Shown here: in pieces, positions 25,656-37,034 of the stretch | How positions within the stretch are numbered: position 1 is the stretch's first letter | Layout of the letters: every line of letters starts with the position of its first letter | Source: Aliamphritea spongicola | GTDB taxonomy: Bacteria > Pseudomonadota > Gammaproteobacteria > Pseudomonadales > Balneatricaceae | Assembly (NCBI GenBank): GCA_024347235.1 | Contig: AP025283.1 | Location: forward strand, 1,302,001-1,366,000 | Direction: 5' to 3' | Length of the DNA stretch: 64,000 bases | Notes under the pieces: generated by a model | The model's database searches: none | What the model saw: the letters and a program-made list of their open reading frames with translations, nothing else | Told to the model about the DNA's origin: nothing | Translations under genes and position numbers: made by a program

Positions 25656-27342
25656 TCAACAACCGCAACGGCGTTTAGATGTTTTGCCAATCCCCGGGTT
25701 GAATGTGTTGGTCGGATCCAGGGCAACATAGAAGTCTTTCAGACCTTCCTCTGCTGCATACAGATGACCTACATTATGCTCTGCCGGGTACTTGGCACCT
25801 TTCGCCGCAAGGATGTCCAGCATTTGCTGTTTAATCGCTGCGGCATCAGCACCTTTCTTTAAAATATAGTCCTGATGGAATACGTGACACATAAAATGTC
25901 CGTAGTACAGGGCGCTCACCAGTTGGCTGCGGATTTCTTCAGGTAGCTCTTCTACCCAGTTTTCATCATTACGCTTCAGGGCAATATCCAGCGCGAGGAT
26001 ATTTTCCACTTCATCCTGATGAACTGTCTGGTAACGGATGGCTGCACCGGCAGCAGCAAAGCGTAACAGGTAAGCTTTTGGCTTCGTCGGCACTGCAAGT
26101 GAAGTAATTACCTGAAGTACTGTTGGCAAAGAACTTTTGCAGGTAAGACTCAGCTTCGCTGATACCGGCGTCACTCATCTTAAGAATAAGGTGATGTTCG
26201 TAATCGTCCCGGTATTGCATCAGGCGCTTAGGCACAATGTTTTTCCAGCAACGGCTCAGCAGTTGCATGGCACGGTCAGGAATATCTTTAGGCAGGAAGC
26301 TGAAACGGTTTAACCAGGCAGTGATGGAGCCTTTCATCGCAAATAGTTTTGGCAGTGGGTCTGTGCCAAGGTAGTTAATCATCAGAAATACGTCTTTGCC
26401 GTATTTCAGTGCGATGTCGAAAACATCCCGGTGCATGTATTCCCCAACTTCCGGCAGGTTTTCAAAGTTTTGCAGAATATCCCGGCGCAGCTGAGTCAGT
26501 TCTTTCGGATCATTGGTACCGATATAAAAACCTGTTCTTTTTCGGCAACCGGGAAGGTATCGATACGTACAGCAAAAATGGCCAGTTTTCCGGCACAGCC
26601 ACTGGCTTCGTAAAGCCGGCTGGTATCGGCGTTGTAGCGGGCCGGGGTATCAGCATCCACATCCCGGAGGATTTCCGGATAATCACTGGCTGAGGCTTTC
26701 CCTTCATAGGGTTCAAGCGTATACGCGTTGAAATGCTGTAATTCCAGGTTAGTCAGAATTTCTTCCGGAGAGTTACCCAGTTCAATGCCTAGATGGTTAA
26801 CCAGTTCCAGTTCGCCCTGCTCATTGATCTGTGCGTAAAGTGATAGCTCAGAATACGCCGGACCCCGTTTAACCAGTGCACCGCCAGAGTTGTTTGCAAT
26901 ACCGCCAACAATTGACGCACCGATACAGGATGAACCGATAACAGAATGAGGCGCCCGTTTCAGTGGTTTAAGCAGTTTCTCCAGAGTGAACAGAGTTGCT
27001 CCGGGAAAACTGATAATCTGTTTGCCTTCATCCAGCAGGATGATTTTATTCATCCGGGTGGTATTAAGAATGATAATCTCGCGGTCGTAGTCATCACCGC
27101 TGGGGTGGAACCTTCTGTCAGGCCGGTATTGGCGGCCTGCATGATAATAATCTTGTTGGCTGCCACACAGGCTTTTAGTACCTGCCATTGCTGGAGCAGG
27201 GTTGTTGGAAAGACCACGGCCAGCGCGTCGCCTTTACCGGACCGGAAGCCACTGCGGTAGTGCTCGGTCTGGCGTGCTTTGTGTAGATGTTGTCTGCGCC
27301 GACAATTGCACTTAACTGCTGAATGATCGCATCTTGTGACAT
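25656..27342 (-). CDS. dld: quinone-dependent D-lactate dehydrogenase, about three frame breaks
   Basis: Peripheral membrane FAD enzyme oxidising D-lactate to pyruvate and feeding electrons to quinone. The FAD-binding part shows GLTEGSTPSGDDYDREI and GSSCIGASIVGGIANNSGGAL; the membrane/cap part shows FLPKDIPDRAMQLLSRCW and DDYEHHLILKM; the end has EHNVGHLYAAEEGLKDFYVALDPTNTFNPGIG. Breaks lie near 27105, 26526-26530 and 26075. Repaired length is about 562 residues from ATG 27342. It directly follows the TRAP transporter genes, so lactate is the likely cargo. Confidence 0.93.
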
Positions 27343-27414
27343 AGTGATACCTTGAGTCTTTCGCGTTACATCATGGCCTGGCTGTTGCCAGGCCTTGGCT
27401 TGTCAGGCGGTTAA

Positions 27415-28803
27415 TCAGCCGTAAGCGGCTGCCGGTAGCCAAAGTACCAGCTGTGGCCAGAAGACCAGGATTAACAGGCCGGTCAGCTGAAGAATGATAA
27501 AGGGCGTCACGCCTTTATAGATATCCGTAATCTTCACATTCGGTGGACATACCCCTTTCAGGTAGAACAGGGCGAAGCCCACCGGCGGGGTGAGGAAGGA
27601 GGTCTGCAACGCCATGGCGACGAGCATCACGAACCACACCAGCTCCGGATTATCCACCACACCGTAACCGTTGATATCCAGCCCCAGAGCGGAAATCACC
27701 GGCGCCAGCAGCGGCAGGATAATCAGGGTGATTTCGATCCAGTCCAGGAAGAAGCCCAGCAGGAAGATCACCCCGAGGATAAAGAAGATAATGCCGTACG
27801 GGCCGAACGGCAGGCCGGTCAGGAAGGACTCGATCAGTTCATCACCGCCCAGTTCCCGCAGCACCAGTGCAAAACAGGTGGCACCGATGAAGATTGCGAA
27901 AATGTACGCGGTGGTGTTGTAGGTACCGGTCATGACTTCCTTCAGCACTTTAAAGCTGAATTTCCGGTTGTACATGGCCAGCAGGGTGGCACCAAAAGCA
28001 CCGACGCCGGAGGCTTCCGTCGGTGTGGCAATACCGGCGAAAATCGACCCCAGAACCACGAAGATCAGCGCCAGTGTCGGCAAAACCGCTTTCAGAACTG
28101 AAACCAAGGTGGCCATGGTCACCGGTTTGGCGTCCGCCGGCAGCGGGGCCGATTCAGGCTTGAGGAAACCGGTAATCAGAATGTAGGCAATATACATAGC
28201 CCCCAGCATCAGGCCCGGGAACACCGCTCCCATGAACAGATCGCCCACGGACAGACCCAGCTGATCCGCCATGATTACCAGCATGATGCTCGGCGGAATC
28301 AGAATCCCCAGAGTACCGGCGCTGGCAATGGTGCCCAGTGCCAGTGGCATGGCATAGCCCTGCTTGGTCATGGATGGCAGCGACATCACCGCCAGCAACA
28401 CCACCGATGCACCGATGATGCCGGTAGATGCCGCCAGGATAATACCGATGGCGGTCACGGTAATGGCCAGACCGCCACGGACGTTACCGAACAGCTCCTG
28501 CATGGACTTCATCAGGCGTTCTGCCACACCGGATTTATCCAGCATGATGCCCATGAATATGAACATGGGGAGGGCCACCAGAATCCAGTTATCCATGATC
28601 TTCCAGAGGCGGTTCACCACCAGGCCGAGGGTCAGATAGTCCAGCCCGGTAATAGTGTCAAAATAGGTGTCGGCAATGTAGCCGATGCCGGCGAAGATAA
28701 CCCCGATGCCACCCAGTACCCAGGCGACCGGGATGCCGGTGAATAACAGTGCGATGAACGAGGCGAACATCGCAATGACAAGAATCTCATTAATTTCCAT
28801 CAT
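27415..28803 (-). CDS. dctM: TRAP transporter large permease (DctM family)
   Basis: Intact 462-residue ion-transporter subunit with about 12 hydrophobic segments. Blocks such as GIPVAWVLGGIG, ASTGIIGASVVLLAVMSLP and GTLGILIPPSIMLVIMADQLG are typical. The ATG overlaps the dctQ stop (ATGA). The gene is visibly richer in G and C, especially at third codon positions, than dctQ, dctP and dld around it, which may mean separate acquisition or replacement. Confidence 0.93.
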   Translation of the reverse strand: MMEINEILVIAMFASFIALLFTGIPVAWVLGGIGVIFAGIGYIADTYFDTITGLDYLTLGLVVNRLWKIMDNWILVALPMFIFMGIMLDKSGVAERLMKSMQELFGNVRGGLAITVTAIGIILAASTGIIGASVVLLAVMSLPSMTKQGYAMPLALGTIASAGTLGILIPPSIMLVIMADQLGLSVGDLFMGAVFPGLMLGAMYIAYILITGFLKPESAPLPADAKPVTMATLVSVLKAVLPTLALIFVVLGSIFAGIATPTEASGVGAFGATLLAMYNRKFSFKVLKEVMTGTYNTTAYIFAIFIGATCFALVLRELGGDELIESFLTGLPFGPYGIIFFILGVIFLLGFFLDWIEITLIILPLLAPVISALGLDINGYGVVDNPELVWFVMLVAMALQTSFLTPPVGFALFYLKGVCPPNVKITDIYKGVTPFIILQLTGLLILVFWPQLVLWLPAAAYG

Positions 28804-29325
28804 GCATCCCCTTTAAACAGTAAAACAGTATCGCGGTATAAACGTGAAAGCGCTGCCAGCGCCATCATTGCCATACTCAGGGGATAACGCTCTTGATCAG
28901 CCAGCGCCATGGCAGGCCGGAAGGGGATTCAGAATGTTCGTTGATGCGCCAGGCATCAGCAACGAATTCCAGGCTGTGTAAAAGATAATGCCGATGAAGG
29001 GCAGTACCAGTACCAGAATTCCGAAGATTTCAATGATGTATTTACTGCGGGCCCGGAAACCTGTGTAGAAAAGGTCTACACGGATATGTGAATTGGTGGT
29101 TTGCGCATAGGCAAGGCCAAACATAACGCCTACGGCATAGAGGTGCCATTGTAATTCCTCAAGCAGTATTAAACCGCTGGAAAAGCCTTTGCGCAGGATT
29201 ACCTGAGCCATGATTACCAGTACCAGTAATACATATGACCAGGCAATGTAGCTGCCGATTTTCTGAATAGCACGATCGATACAATCGGCGAGAGGCACGG
29301 GTGGCATGTTACCGGAAGTATTCAC
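28800..29325 (-). CDS. dctQ: TRAP transporter small permease (DctQ family), one frame break
   Basis: Four-helix membrane subunit of about 175 residues joining the binding protein to DctM. FGLAYAQTTNSHIRVDLFYT is the family core. One T added at 28964-28966 restores YTAWNFVADAWRINEHSESPSGLPWRWLIKS, the conserved C-terminal signature. Confidence 0.9.
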
Positions 29326-29443
29326 CTTGAGGCTCCTCTGTAAATTATTATTCTGGTATTTCTACTTCTGTGGCAGTTAATAAACGGGCTGCCTGAACAG
29401 CCCGTTACTGCGGGGAGAAGCAGGGCTTCTCCGGAGGGACGTT

Positions 29444-30510
29444 TTACCGTGCAGCACGTGGCAGGAATGCGTTCGCTTCCCACAGGTCGTAGCCTTTACG
29501 GAAAGTACTCATGTCTGTCCAGACTTTGTTGAAGAATTCGTCGCCGGCAGTTTTCTCAGCAACTACTTCCTGCCATTTTTCATTGAAGGTGTTCAGCATG
29601 TCGTCGCTCCAGTAACGGATGTTTACACCGTTTTCCTGTGCTTTAGCCATAACGTCAAACTGCATGGATTCACCTTCAGCGATAGCGTTGGTCATAGAGG
29701 CTTTACAGGTGTTTTCGATGATTGCCTGCTGACCTTCAGACATCTTGCCCCAGGCGTCTTTGTTTACAAGAAGTTCGAATACGGTTGCCTGCTGGTGCCA
29801 GCCAGGGAAGTAGTTGTACTTCACGATCTTGTGGAAGCCCAGACGTTGGTCGATGGCTGGCTGAGAGAATTCAGATGCATCAATCGCACCTTTCTCAAGG
29901 GCACCGAAGATTTCACCGCCTGGCAGTTGAGAGGTGGATACCCCAGTTTTTCCATTACGGAAGCACCCAGACCGAAGAAGCGCATGTTCAGGCCTTTCAG
30001 ATCTTCAGGGCTGTTGATTTCTTTGCTGAACCAGCCGGAAGTCTCTGGAGAGATGATCGCACATGGGATTACTTTTACGTTGTAACCGTTAGTGTCATAC
30101 ATTTCCTGATACAGGTTCATACCGTTGCCATAGTACAGCCATGCCATGTATTCACCGGCTTCTGGGCCGAAAGGTACTGCAGAGAACAGTGCTGCAGCTG
30201 GCATTTTACCCTGCCAGTAACCGGCAGTTGCATAGCCGGAATTGATCTTGCCGGCAGATACGGCGTCAAGAATCTCTTTAGGTGCAACCAGTTTGCCTGG
30301 CTCGTAAATCTTCATTTTGATTGAGCCATCGCTCATGACTTTCAGCTGTTCAGATACCCATTTAATCGGAGTACCCAGAGCTGGCAGGTGCGAGCCAAAT
30401 GCGATAGGGGTTTTCAGCAGGACTTTATCTGCTGCCTGTGCGGTGACGGTACCGCAAACGGCGGCGCTCAGTACGGCTGTGCTCAGAATAGACTTTACGA
30501 ACTTTTTCAT
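29444..30510 (-). CDS. dctP: TRAP transporter substrate-binding protein (DctP family), one frame break
   Basis: Periplasmic solute receptor, about 355 residues. A Sec signal peptide (MKKFVKSILSTAVLSAAVCG, cleaved after AQA) precedes the domain. The segment MRFFGLGASVMEKLG holds the arginine that usually binds the ligand carboxylate. One base added at 29941-29944 restores GVSTSQLPGGEIFGALEKGAIDASEF. With dctQ, dctM and dld in one operon, D-lactate or a related hydroxy acid is the likely ligand; this is inferred from context. Confidence 0.9.
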
Positions 30511-30608
30511 GACTTGCCCTCGTTGAGGTTGTTGTTCTTTTTCTGCCAGAGGCTGAATCTGTGGATATTCTTTTGATGTCTGAAACCGTGTTCAGATTAC
30601 GTCTTGAT

Positions 30609-30627
30609 AAATTGGTAATACCAATTT
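30609..30627. promoter_or_regulatory. PdhR-type operator 1
   Basis: AAATTGGTAATACCAATTT, a perfect palindrome that fits ATTGGTNNNACCAAT, the E. coli PdhR consensus. It lies 99 bases before dctP. Confidence 0.75.
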
Positions 30628-30645
30628 ACCATCAAAAGTGCTGTA

Positions 30646-30675
30646 ACCATAAAGATTCGTGCTAATACTTGTCAA
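30646..30675 (-). promoter_or_regulatory. candidate promoter of the dctPQM-dld operon
   Basis: Minus-strand TTGACA (30670-30675), 17-base spacer, TTATGG (30647-30652). Transcription would begin near 30640, placing the palindrome at 30609-30627 just inside the transcript, where a bound repressor would block it. Confidence 0.5.
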
Positions 30676-30743
30676 TAGCTAATTTTTACTGAATATCTAC
30701 GCTTAAGTGTGATTTTGGCGGCAAGTTGCTGTTTTTATGTTTA

Positions 30744-30762
30744 ATTTTGGTCTTACCAATTT
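30744..30762. promoter_or_regulatory. PdhR-type operator 2
   Basis: ATTTTGGTCTTACCAATTT matches TTGGTNNNACCAA with one imperfect outer base. It is 135 bases from operator 1 on the regulator side of the divergent region. A half-site (GATTGGTAAGA) follows near 30860. Nothing else is seen in 30511-31014 apart from the candidate promoter. Confidence 0.65.
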
Positions 30763-31014
30763 GTTTTTCGGGTGTGCGATTTAACGCTGAGCTGCTCTGG
30801 ATCAATGTCGCTTATGCGTTTGGGGACGGTGCGCTCCTGTATCAGGCAGCCTGCAGGGTGATTGGTAAGATAAAAAGCAACCATTGGCGGGATGAGCAGG
30901 TATACTGCGTTCCGCGGCAGGTAATCCCGGCCAGGCCGTTGGGTTGTGGTTTGAAAATGCACAGTGTGATTGCGGTACGGAGCCGTTAATACAGCTCCAT
31001 GGAGAAATATAAAT

Positions 31015-31775
31015 ATGGCGTATCAGCGCGTTAAACAGCCAAAAATATCTGATGTCATCATGGGGCAGCTGGAAGAGATGGTGCTTGAAGGCACACTGAA
31101 GCCTGGCCAGCGGTTACCTTCAGAGCGGGAATTAGCAAAACAGTTCGATGTTTCCCGGCCTTCATTACGTGAAGCTGTGCAGAAGCTTTCTGCCAAAGGG
31201 GTGCTGATCAGCCGCCAGGGTGGCGGAACCTATGTATCTGAGGATCTGGGGGCATTTTCGGATCCTTTACTGGAGCTTTTAAGACACACCCTGAAGCTCA
31301 GTATGATTTGCTTGAGTTCCGTCACGCGCTGGAAGGGGTGTCTGCTTATTATGCTGCCTTGCGTAGTACTGCAGCAGATAAAGAAAATATCCGTGCCCGT
31401 TATAACGCGCTTCAGGAACATCACGAGAATAAAGCCTTCGATAAAGAAGTGTATGCGGATGTGGATTTCCATCTGGCAATCGCTGAAGCCACACACAACA
31501 TGGTGCTATTGCATATGATGCGTGCGCTGTTCACTTTATTGCGTCAGCACGTCTGGGATAACTTGCAGGATATTTATCCGAAGCCCGAAATCCGCGGCAA
31601 GATTCACCAGCAACATTATGTGCTGATGGAAGCGATTCTTGAAGGGGATCCGGACCGTGCCAGCCAGGCGGCCCATGATCACCTGGCGTATGTGGAAGAT
31701 GCTTTATTACAGCAGGGTAAGGAAGATACCCGTCTTAAGCGGGCTTTACGCCGGGCTGATCTGACACCGCGCTGA
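31015..31775 (+). CDS. pdhR: GntR/FadR-family regulator, PdhR-like, one frame break
   Basis: Repressor of about 254 residues. The N-terminal winged helix ([54 protein letters not shown]) is followed by an FCD ligand domain ([25 protein letters not shown]). One C added at 31289-31291 restores [23 protein letters not shown] 31015 follows GGAGA. It sits before aceE as pdhR does in E. coli, where pyruvate is the effector, but the recognisable operators here lie on its other side, facing the lactate operon. LldR-like is the alternative name. Confidence 0.8.
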
Positions 31776-32310
31776 GCTGATTTTGCTGATGCTACCGGCA
31801 ATTCCCTGATTTGGTGACTTGTGTCAATTGGCGCAAGTTACGTTTCTTTCTAAACGCAGGTGTTTTCCGGGGCTTTGTGCACTGTTCATTGCTCCATCCC
31901 CACCAACTGTAAGTATCCTGTCATATACGTTCTGTATAAAAACTACACAGCTTGTTATTAAGTTAGATTTTTGTAGTCTGACTAGACTTGAAAAGTCATT
32001 TTTGTAGTATTACTACAAAATTTTTACCAACAAACCTTTATACCTCAGTGTGAAAAGTGGATTAAATGCGTCATGCTTAGGTCTGATTGGGTCATTAGTC
32101 GTTGTTTTTGCGGCGATTCAGACTGATCGAAACTCTGATTTGTTTTTTGTAGTTGTTGGTACCGGTGACCGGATGTTGCCTGTACTGCACCCGTCTGTGT
32201 GTCGGTAAGCAAATTGTCGGAGCATTCTGGTTTGTTGGTGGTCAACAGCGCTTTATTCGGAAGCTGCCTGCTAATAAAAGATAGAAGTAAGAAAAGTGGA
32301 GAAAGGAAAC
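31776..32310 (+). promoter_or_regulatory. aceE upstream region with repeated TTTTTGTAGT motif
   Basis: 535 bases without a gene. The motif TTTTTGTAGT occurs near 31968, 32000 and 32140, with an inverted copy (AACTACA) near 31940. At 32000-32020 two copies face each other as a perfect 21-base palindrome, half-site TTTTGTAGTA around a central T. This suggests binding of a dimeric regulator at the aceEF promoter. No convincing -35/-10 pair was settled. Confidence 0.5.
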
Positions 32311-34967
32311 GTGCAAGACATAATCGATGATATTGATCCAATCGAAACGAATGAATGGCTGGATGCGCTCGAGTCGGTTGCAAAACACGAAGGTGATGAG
32401 CGCGCGCGTTATATCCTGAGTAAGCTTGGCGAAAGAGCCTCTGATATGGGGATCGAAGCGGGCAATACGTTAACAACCTCTTATGTAAATACCATTGCCC
32501 CTAAAGATGAAGCCCGGATGCCGGGTGATTTATTTATGGAGCGCCGGATTCGCTCTTTCATCCGCTGGAATGCGATGGCAATGGTTATGCGTGCCAATGA
32601 CAACGATGAAGGTCTTGGCGGCCACATCTCCAGTTTCTCTTCTTCTGCAACGCTTTACGATATCGGCTTTAATTATTTCTTCCGTGGCTCAGAAGGTGAG
32701 CAGGAAGGCGACCTGGTATTTTTCCAGGGCCATATTGCGCCGGGTATCTACTCCCGTGCTTACCTTGAAGGCCGTCTGACAGAAGAGCAGATGGATAACT
32801 ACCGCCGTGAAGTGGATGGTGTTGGTCTTTCTTCCTACCCACACCCGTGGCTGATGCCTGACTTCTGGCAGTTCCCGACAGTATCAATGGGCCTTGGTCC
32901 GATTCAGGCGATTTATCAGGCGCACGTTATGCGTTACCTGTCTGCCCGCAGCCTGATTAACCGTGGCGACCGTAAGGTTTGGGCATTCCTGGGTGACGGT
33001 GAGTGTGATGAGCCGGAATCTCTGGGTGCTATCGCACTGGCCGGCCGTGAGCAGCTGGAAAACCTGGTGTTTGTTGTTAACTGCAACCTGCAGCGTCTGG
33101 ACGGTCCGGTACGGGGTAACGGTAAGATTGTTCAGGAACTTGAAGGCGTATTCCGCGGTGCTGGTTGGAACGTAATCAAGTGTCTGTGGGGCCGTCACTG
33201 GGATCCGCTGTTTGAGAACGACACGTCCGGTTTGCTGAAAAAGCGTATGGATGAAGTCTGCGACGGTGAACTGCAGAACTACAAAGCGAACGGCGGTGCG
33301 TATACCCGTGAGCACTTCTTCGGTAAGTACCCTGAGCTGCTTGAGCTGGTTAAGGATATGTCTGATCAGGACATCATGAATCTGAACCGCGGTGGCCACG
33401 ATCCGTATAAAGTATTCGCCGCTTACCAGCAGGCGATGAACCATAAAGGTCAGCCGACCGTCATTCTGGCGCAGACTGTAAAGGTTATGGTACCGGTAAG
33501 TCCGGTCAGGCGAAGAACGATACTCACTCAATGAAGAAAGTGGCCATGGATGACCTGATGGACTTCCGTGACAACCACAACATTCCACTGAGTGATGAGC
33601 AACTTAAAGATGTACCTTATTACCGTCCGTCTAAAGACTCTCCGGAAATGAAGTACATGATGGATCGTCGTAATAAGCTGGGCGGTGTTTACCCATCCCG
33701 CCGGGCTGATTTTGACGCGCTGGAAGTTCCACCGCTGGATACTTTCTCTTCTCAGCTGAAAGAGAGTGGTAAACGTGAAATGTCCACTCAGATGACCCTG
33801 AACCGGGTGCTGAGCACGCTGGTGAAGGATAAAGCTATCGGTGAGCGTATCGTACCGATCGTACCGGACGAAGCCCGTACCTTCGGTATGGAAGGTATGT
33901 TCCGTCAGTTGGGTATTTATACATCTGAAGGCCAGCGTTATGTACCGCATGATGCTGACCAGATCATGTTCTATAAGGAATCCAAGACCGGTCAGATCCT
34001 GGAAGAAGGTATTAACGAAGCCGGTGCAATGAGTGCCTGGATGGCGTGTGCAACGTCATACAGCAACAACAACTGCACCATGATTCCGTTCTACATCTAT
34101 TATTCGATGTTTGGTTTCCAGCGCATCATGGATCTGGCCTGGGCGGCCGGTGATATGCAGGCACGTGGTTTCCTGATCGGTGCAACTTCCGGCCGTACTA
34201 CGCTGAACGGTGAAGGTCTGCAGCACCAGGACGGTCACTCTCACCTGATGGCGCAGATGATCCCGAACTGTGTTTCCTACGACCCAACCTTCGGTTACGA
34301 GCTGACGGTTATCGTTCAGGACGGCCTCAAGCGCATGTTTCAGGACAAAGAGAACAAGTTCTACTACATCACTACGATGAACGAAAACTATGCTCATCCG
34401 GCAATGCCGATCGGTGCTGAAGAAGGCATTGTTAAGGGTATGTACCTGTTGCAGGAAGGTAAGCAGGCAGAGAAGAAAGTACAGCTGATGGGTTGCGGTA
34501 CGATTCTGCGTGAAGTGATTGCTGCTGCGGATATCCTGCGTGAAGAGTTTGGTGTAGAAGCAGATATCTGGAGCACAACGTCTATCAACGAAGTACGTCG
34601 TGATGCTCAGGCGGTAGCCCGCTGGAATATGCTGCATCCTGCGCAGGAGCCGCGGACCAGCTATCTGCAGGATTGTCTGGCGGACCGTCAGGGCCCTGTG
34701 ATTGCGGCGACTGACTACATGCGTATGTATCCAGAACAGCTGCGTGAATACATGCCGGGTACTTACCGGGTACTGGGTACTGACGGTTATGGCCGCTCGG
34801 ATACCCGCGATAAGCTGCGTGAATTCTTTGAAGTAAACCGTCACTACGTGACAATTGCTGCACTGACAGCACTGGCCGATGATGGCCTGATTGAGCGTTC
34901 TGTAATTGCCAGTGCGATGCAGAAGTTTGGCATTAACCCAGAAAAACCAGCCCCTTGGACTGTGTAA
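32311..34967 (+). CDS. aceE: pyruvate dehydrogenase E1 component, one frame break
   Basis: Homodimeric TPP-dependent E1 of about 886 residues; decarboxylates pyruvate and acetylates the lipoyl groups of E2. GTG at 32311 after GAAAGGA gives VQDIIDDIDPIETNEWLDAL, like E. coli. GDGECDEPESLGAIALAGRE binds TPP/Mg, and GATSGRTTLNGEGLQHQDGH is a hallmark. One G added near 33483 restores TVKGYGTGKSGQAKNDTHSM. It is followed 28 bases later by aceF. Confidence 0.97.
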
Positions 34968-34995
34968 CCCTGGCCAGACGGAAGCAAAAGAGGAA

Positions 34996-36968
34996 ATGAC
35001 TGTGAGTACTGTGAATATTACGGTTCCTGATTTAAGTGGTGCGGCTGACGTAGATGTGGTCGAAGTGTTCATTAAGCCTGGTGATAAGGTTGAAGAAGGG
35101 GATTCGCTGATTGCCCTTGAGACTGACAAGGCTTCAATGGAAGTGCCGGCAACACAATCCGGTGTGGTTGTGTCGGTTTCTGTCAGCGAAGGCGATACGA
35201 TCAACGAAGGTGATGCGCTCTGTGTGCTGGAAATAGCTCCTGCCGATGCATCGGCTGCTGAAGCACCCGTAGCTGAAGTGGATGCTGAACCTGTAGCGGA
35301 AGCTGCACCGGTTGCGGCCGCACCTGCCGCGGCGAGCGAAACCGCTCAGGTTGCTGTACCTGATCTGAGTGGCGCGACCGATGTGGATGTTGTTGAAGTA
35401 TTCGTGAAACCGGGTGATACGGTTGCTGAAGGGGATTCCTGATTGCGCTGGAAACGGATAAAGCTTCCATGGAAGTGCCGGCCCCTTACAGCGGTACAGT
35501 GGTAAGCGTTGCTGTTGATGAAGGTTATACGGTTAATGAAGGCGATGCCCTTTGTGAAATGCAGATTGCAGGCAGTGCGCCTGTCGCTGAACCTGCTGCA
35601 GAGGTACCTGCTACTGAAGCACCTGCTGCTCCGGCACCTGCTGCTGAACCTGCACCTGTCGTTGCTGGTGGTGTGGAAGATGTACTGATTCCGGATCTCA
35701 GCGGTGCCACTGATGTGGATGTGGTTGAAGTGCTGGTTAAGGACGGTGATACCGTTGCTGAGGGTGATTCCCTGATCGCGCTGGAAACCGATAAAGCATC
35801 CATGGAAGTGCCTGCACCTAAGGCGGGTACTGTTAAAGCCATGAAGATAAAAGAAGGTGACCAGGTGAACGCTGGTGACCTGCTAATGAGCCTGGAAGTG
35901 GCTGCAAGTGCTGCCCCTGTGGCAGTGGCGGCGCCAGCACCTGCTGCGGCAGCGTCTGCTCCGGCTGCTTCTGCGCCTGCGGCTTCCAAGCCTGCAGCGC
36001 CTGCTGCACAGCCTTCTCAGGCTGTTGATAAAGCTGAGTTGGAACAGAAAAATAAATCTGTTCATGCCGGCCCTGCAGTACGTGCGATTGCCCGTGAATT
36101 CGGTGTTAATCTTGCCCTGGTATCCGGTACCGGTCCGCGTAGCCGTATTCTTAAGGAAGATGTTCAGGCCTATGTGAAAGCGTCTCTGAAGAAGCTGAAA
36201 GAGCAGCCTGCAGCAGCGGTAACCGGTGGCTCCGGTATTCCGGCTATTCCTGGGGTTGACTTCAGCCAGTTCGGTGAGATTGAGCTGGAAAAACTGAGCA
36301 AAATTAAGAAGGTTACCCGCGATAACATGTCACGTTGCTGGCTGAATATCCCGCATGTGACTCAGTTTGATAAAGCGGATATTACGGATCTGGAAGCGTT
36401 CCGCGCGGGAATGAAAGAAGAAGCTGCCCGTGAAGGGGTTAAGCTGACGCCGTTGCCGTTCATGATCAAAGCGATTGCTATGGCGCTGAAAGCACATCCT
36501 AAGTTTAATGCCTCTTTGCATGCGGACGGTGAACACATCGTTTACAAGAAGTATGTAAATATCGGTATGGCGGTTGATACGCCTAACGGCTTGATGGTTC
36601 CGGTCATCAAGGATGCTGATAAGAAGAGCATCTATGAGCTGTCCCGGGAAGCGGTTGAGCTGGCGGGTAAGGCTAAGGATCGCAAGCTGAAGCCTAATGA
36701 AATGCAGGGTGCCTGCTTCACGATCTCCAGCCTGGGTGGTATTGGCGGAACCGGCTTTACGCCGATTGTGAATGCCCCTGAAGTGGCGATTCTGGGTGTG
36801 TCCAAGGCGGATATTGAACCGCGCTGGAATGGTAAGGAGTTTGAGCCGCGTAAGATGTTGCCGCTGTGCCTGTCCTATGATCACCGGGCAATCAACGGTG
36901 GTGATGCAGGGCGTTTCCTGACCTACCTGAATGCATTGCTGAGCGATGTTCGTCGTATGGCTATGTAA
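34996..36968 (+). CDS. aceF: pyruvate dehydrogenase E2, dihydrolipoyl acetyltransferase, one frame break
   Basis: Core of the PDH complex, about 658 residues. Three lipoyl domains (about residues 1-78, 115-190 and 230-305) each carry the lipoylated lysine in ETDKASMEVP, joined by Ala/Pro/Glu-rich linkers. An E1/E3-binding domain (HAGPAVRAIAREFGVNL) and a catalytic domain ending SYDHRAINGGDAGRF follow, with the catalytic His in DHR. One C added at 35438 rejoins the second lipoyl domain. No lpd (E3) gene follows; a terminator comes at once. Confidence 0.97.
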
Positions 36969-36987
36969 CCAGGTACTGTTCTGGTAA

Positions 36988-37014
36988 TAAAAAGGCGCTG
37001 TTAAGCGCCTTTTT
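36988..37014. terminator. intrinsic terminator after aceF
   Basis: AAAAAGGCGCT-GTTA-AGCGCCTTTTT, between converging aceF and the phosphomannomutase gene. Confidence 0.88.
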
Positions 37015-37034
37015 GTATCTGTAGGATATTAAGT

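Noticed and set aside
35525..36177. Ala/Arg-rich frames opposite or across aceF, and similar ones across the dnaX linker (60503-61105).
   Set aside because: They mirror the Ala/Pro-rich linkers of AceF and DnaX; the coding strand has full family matches.
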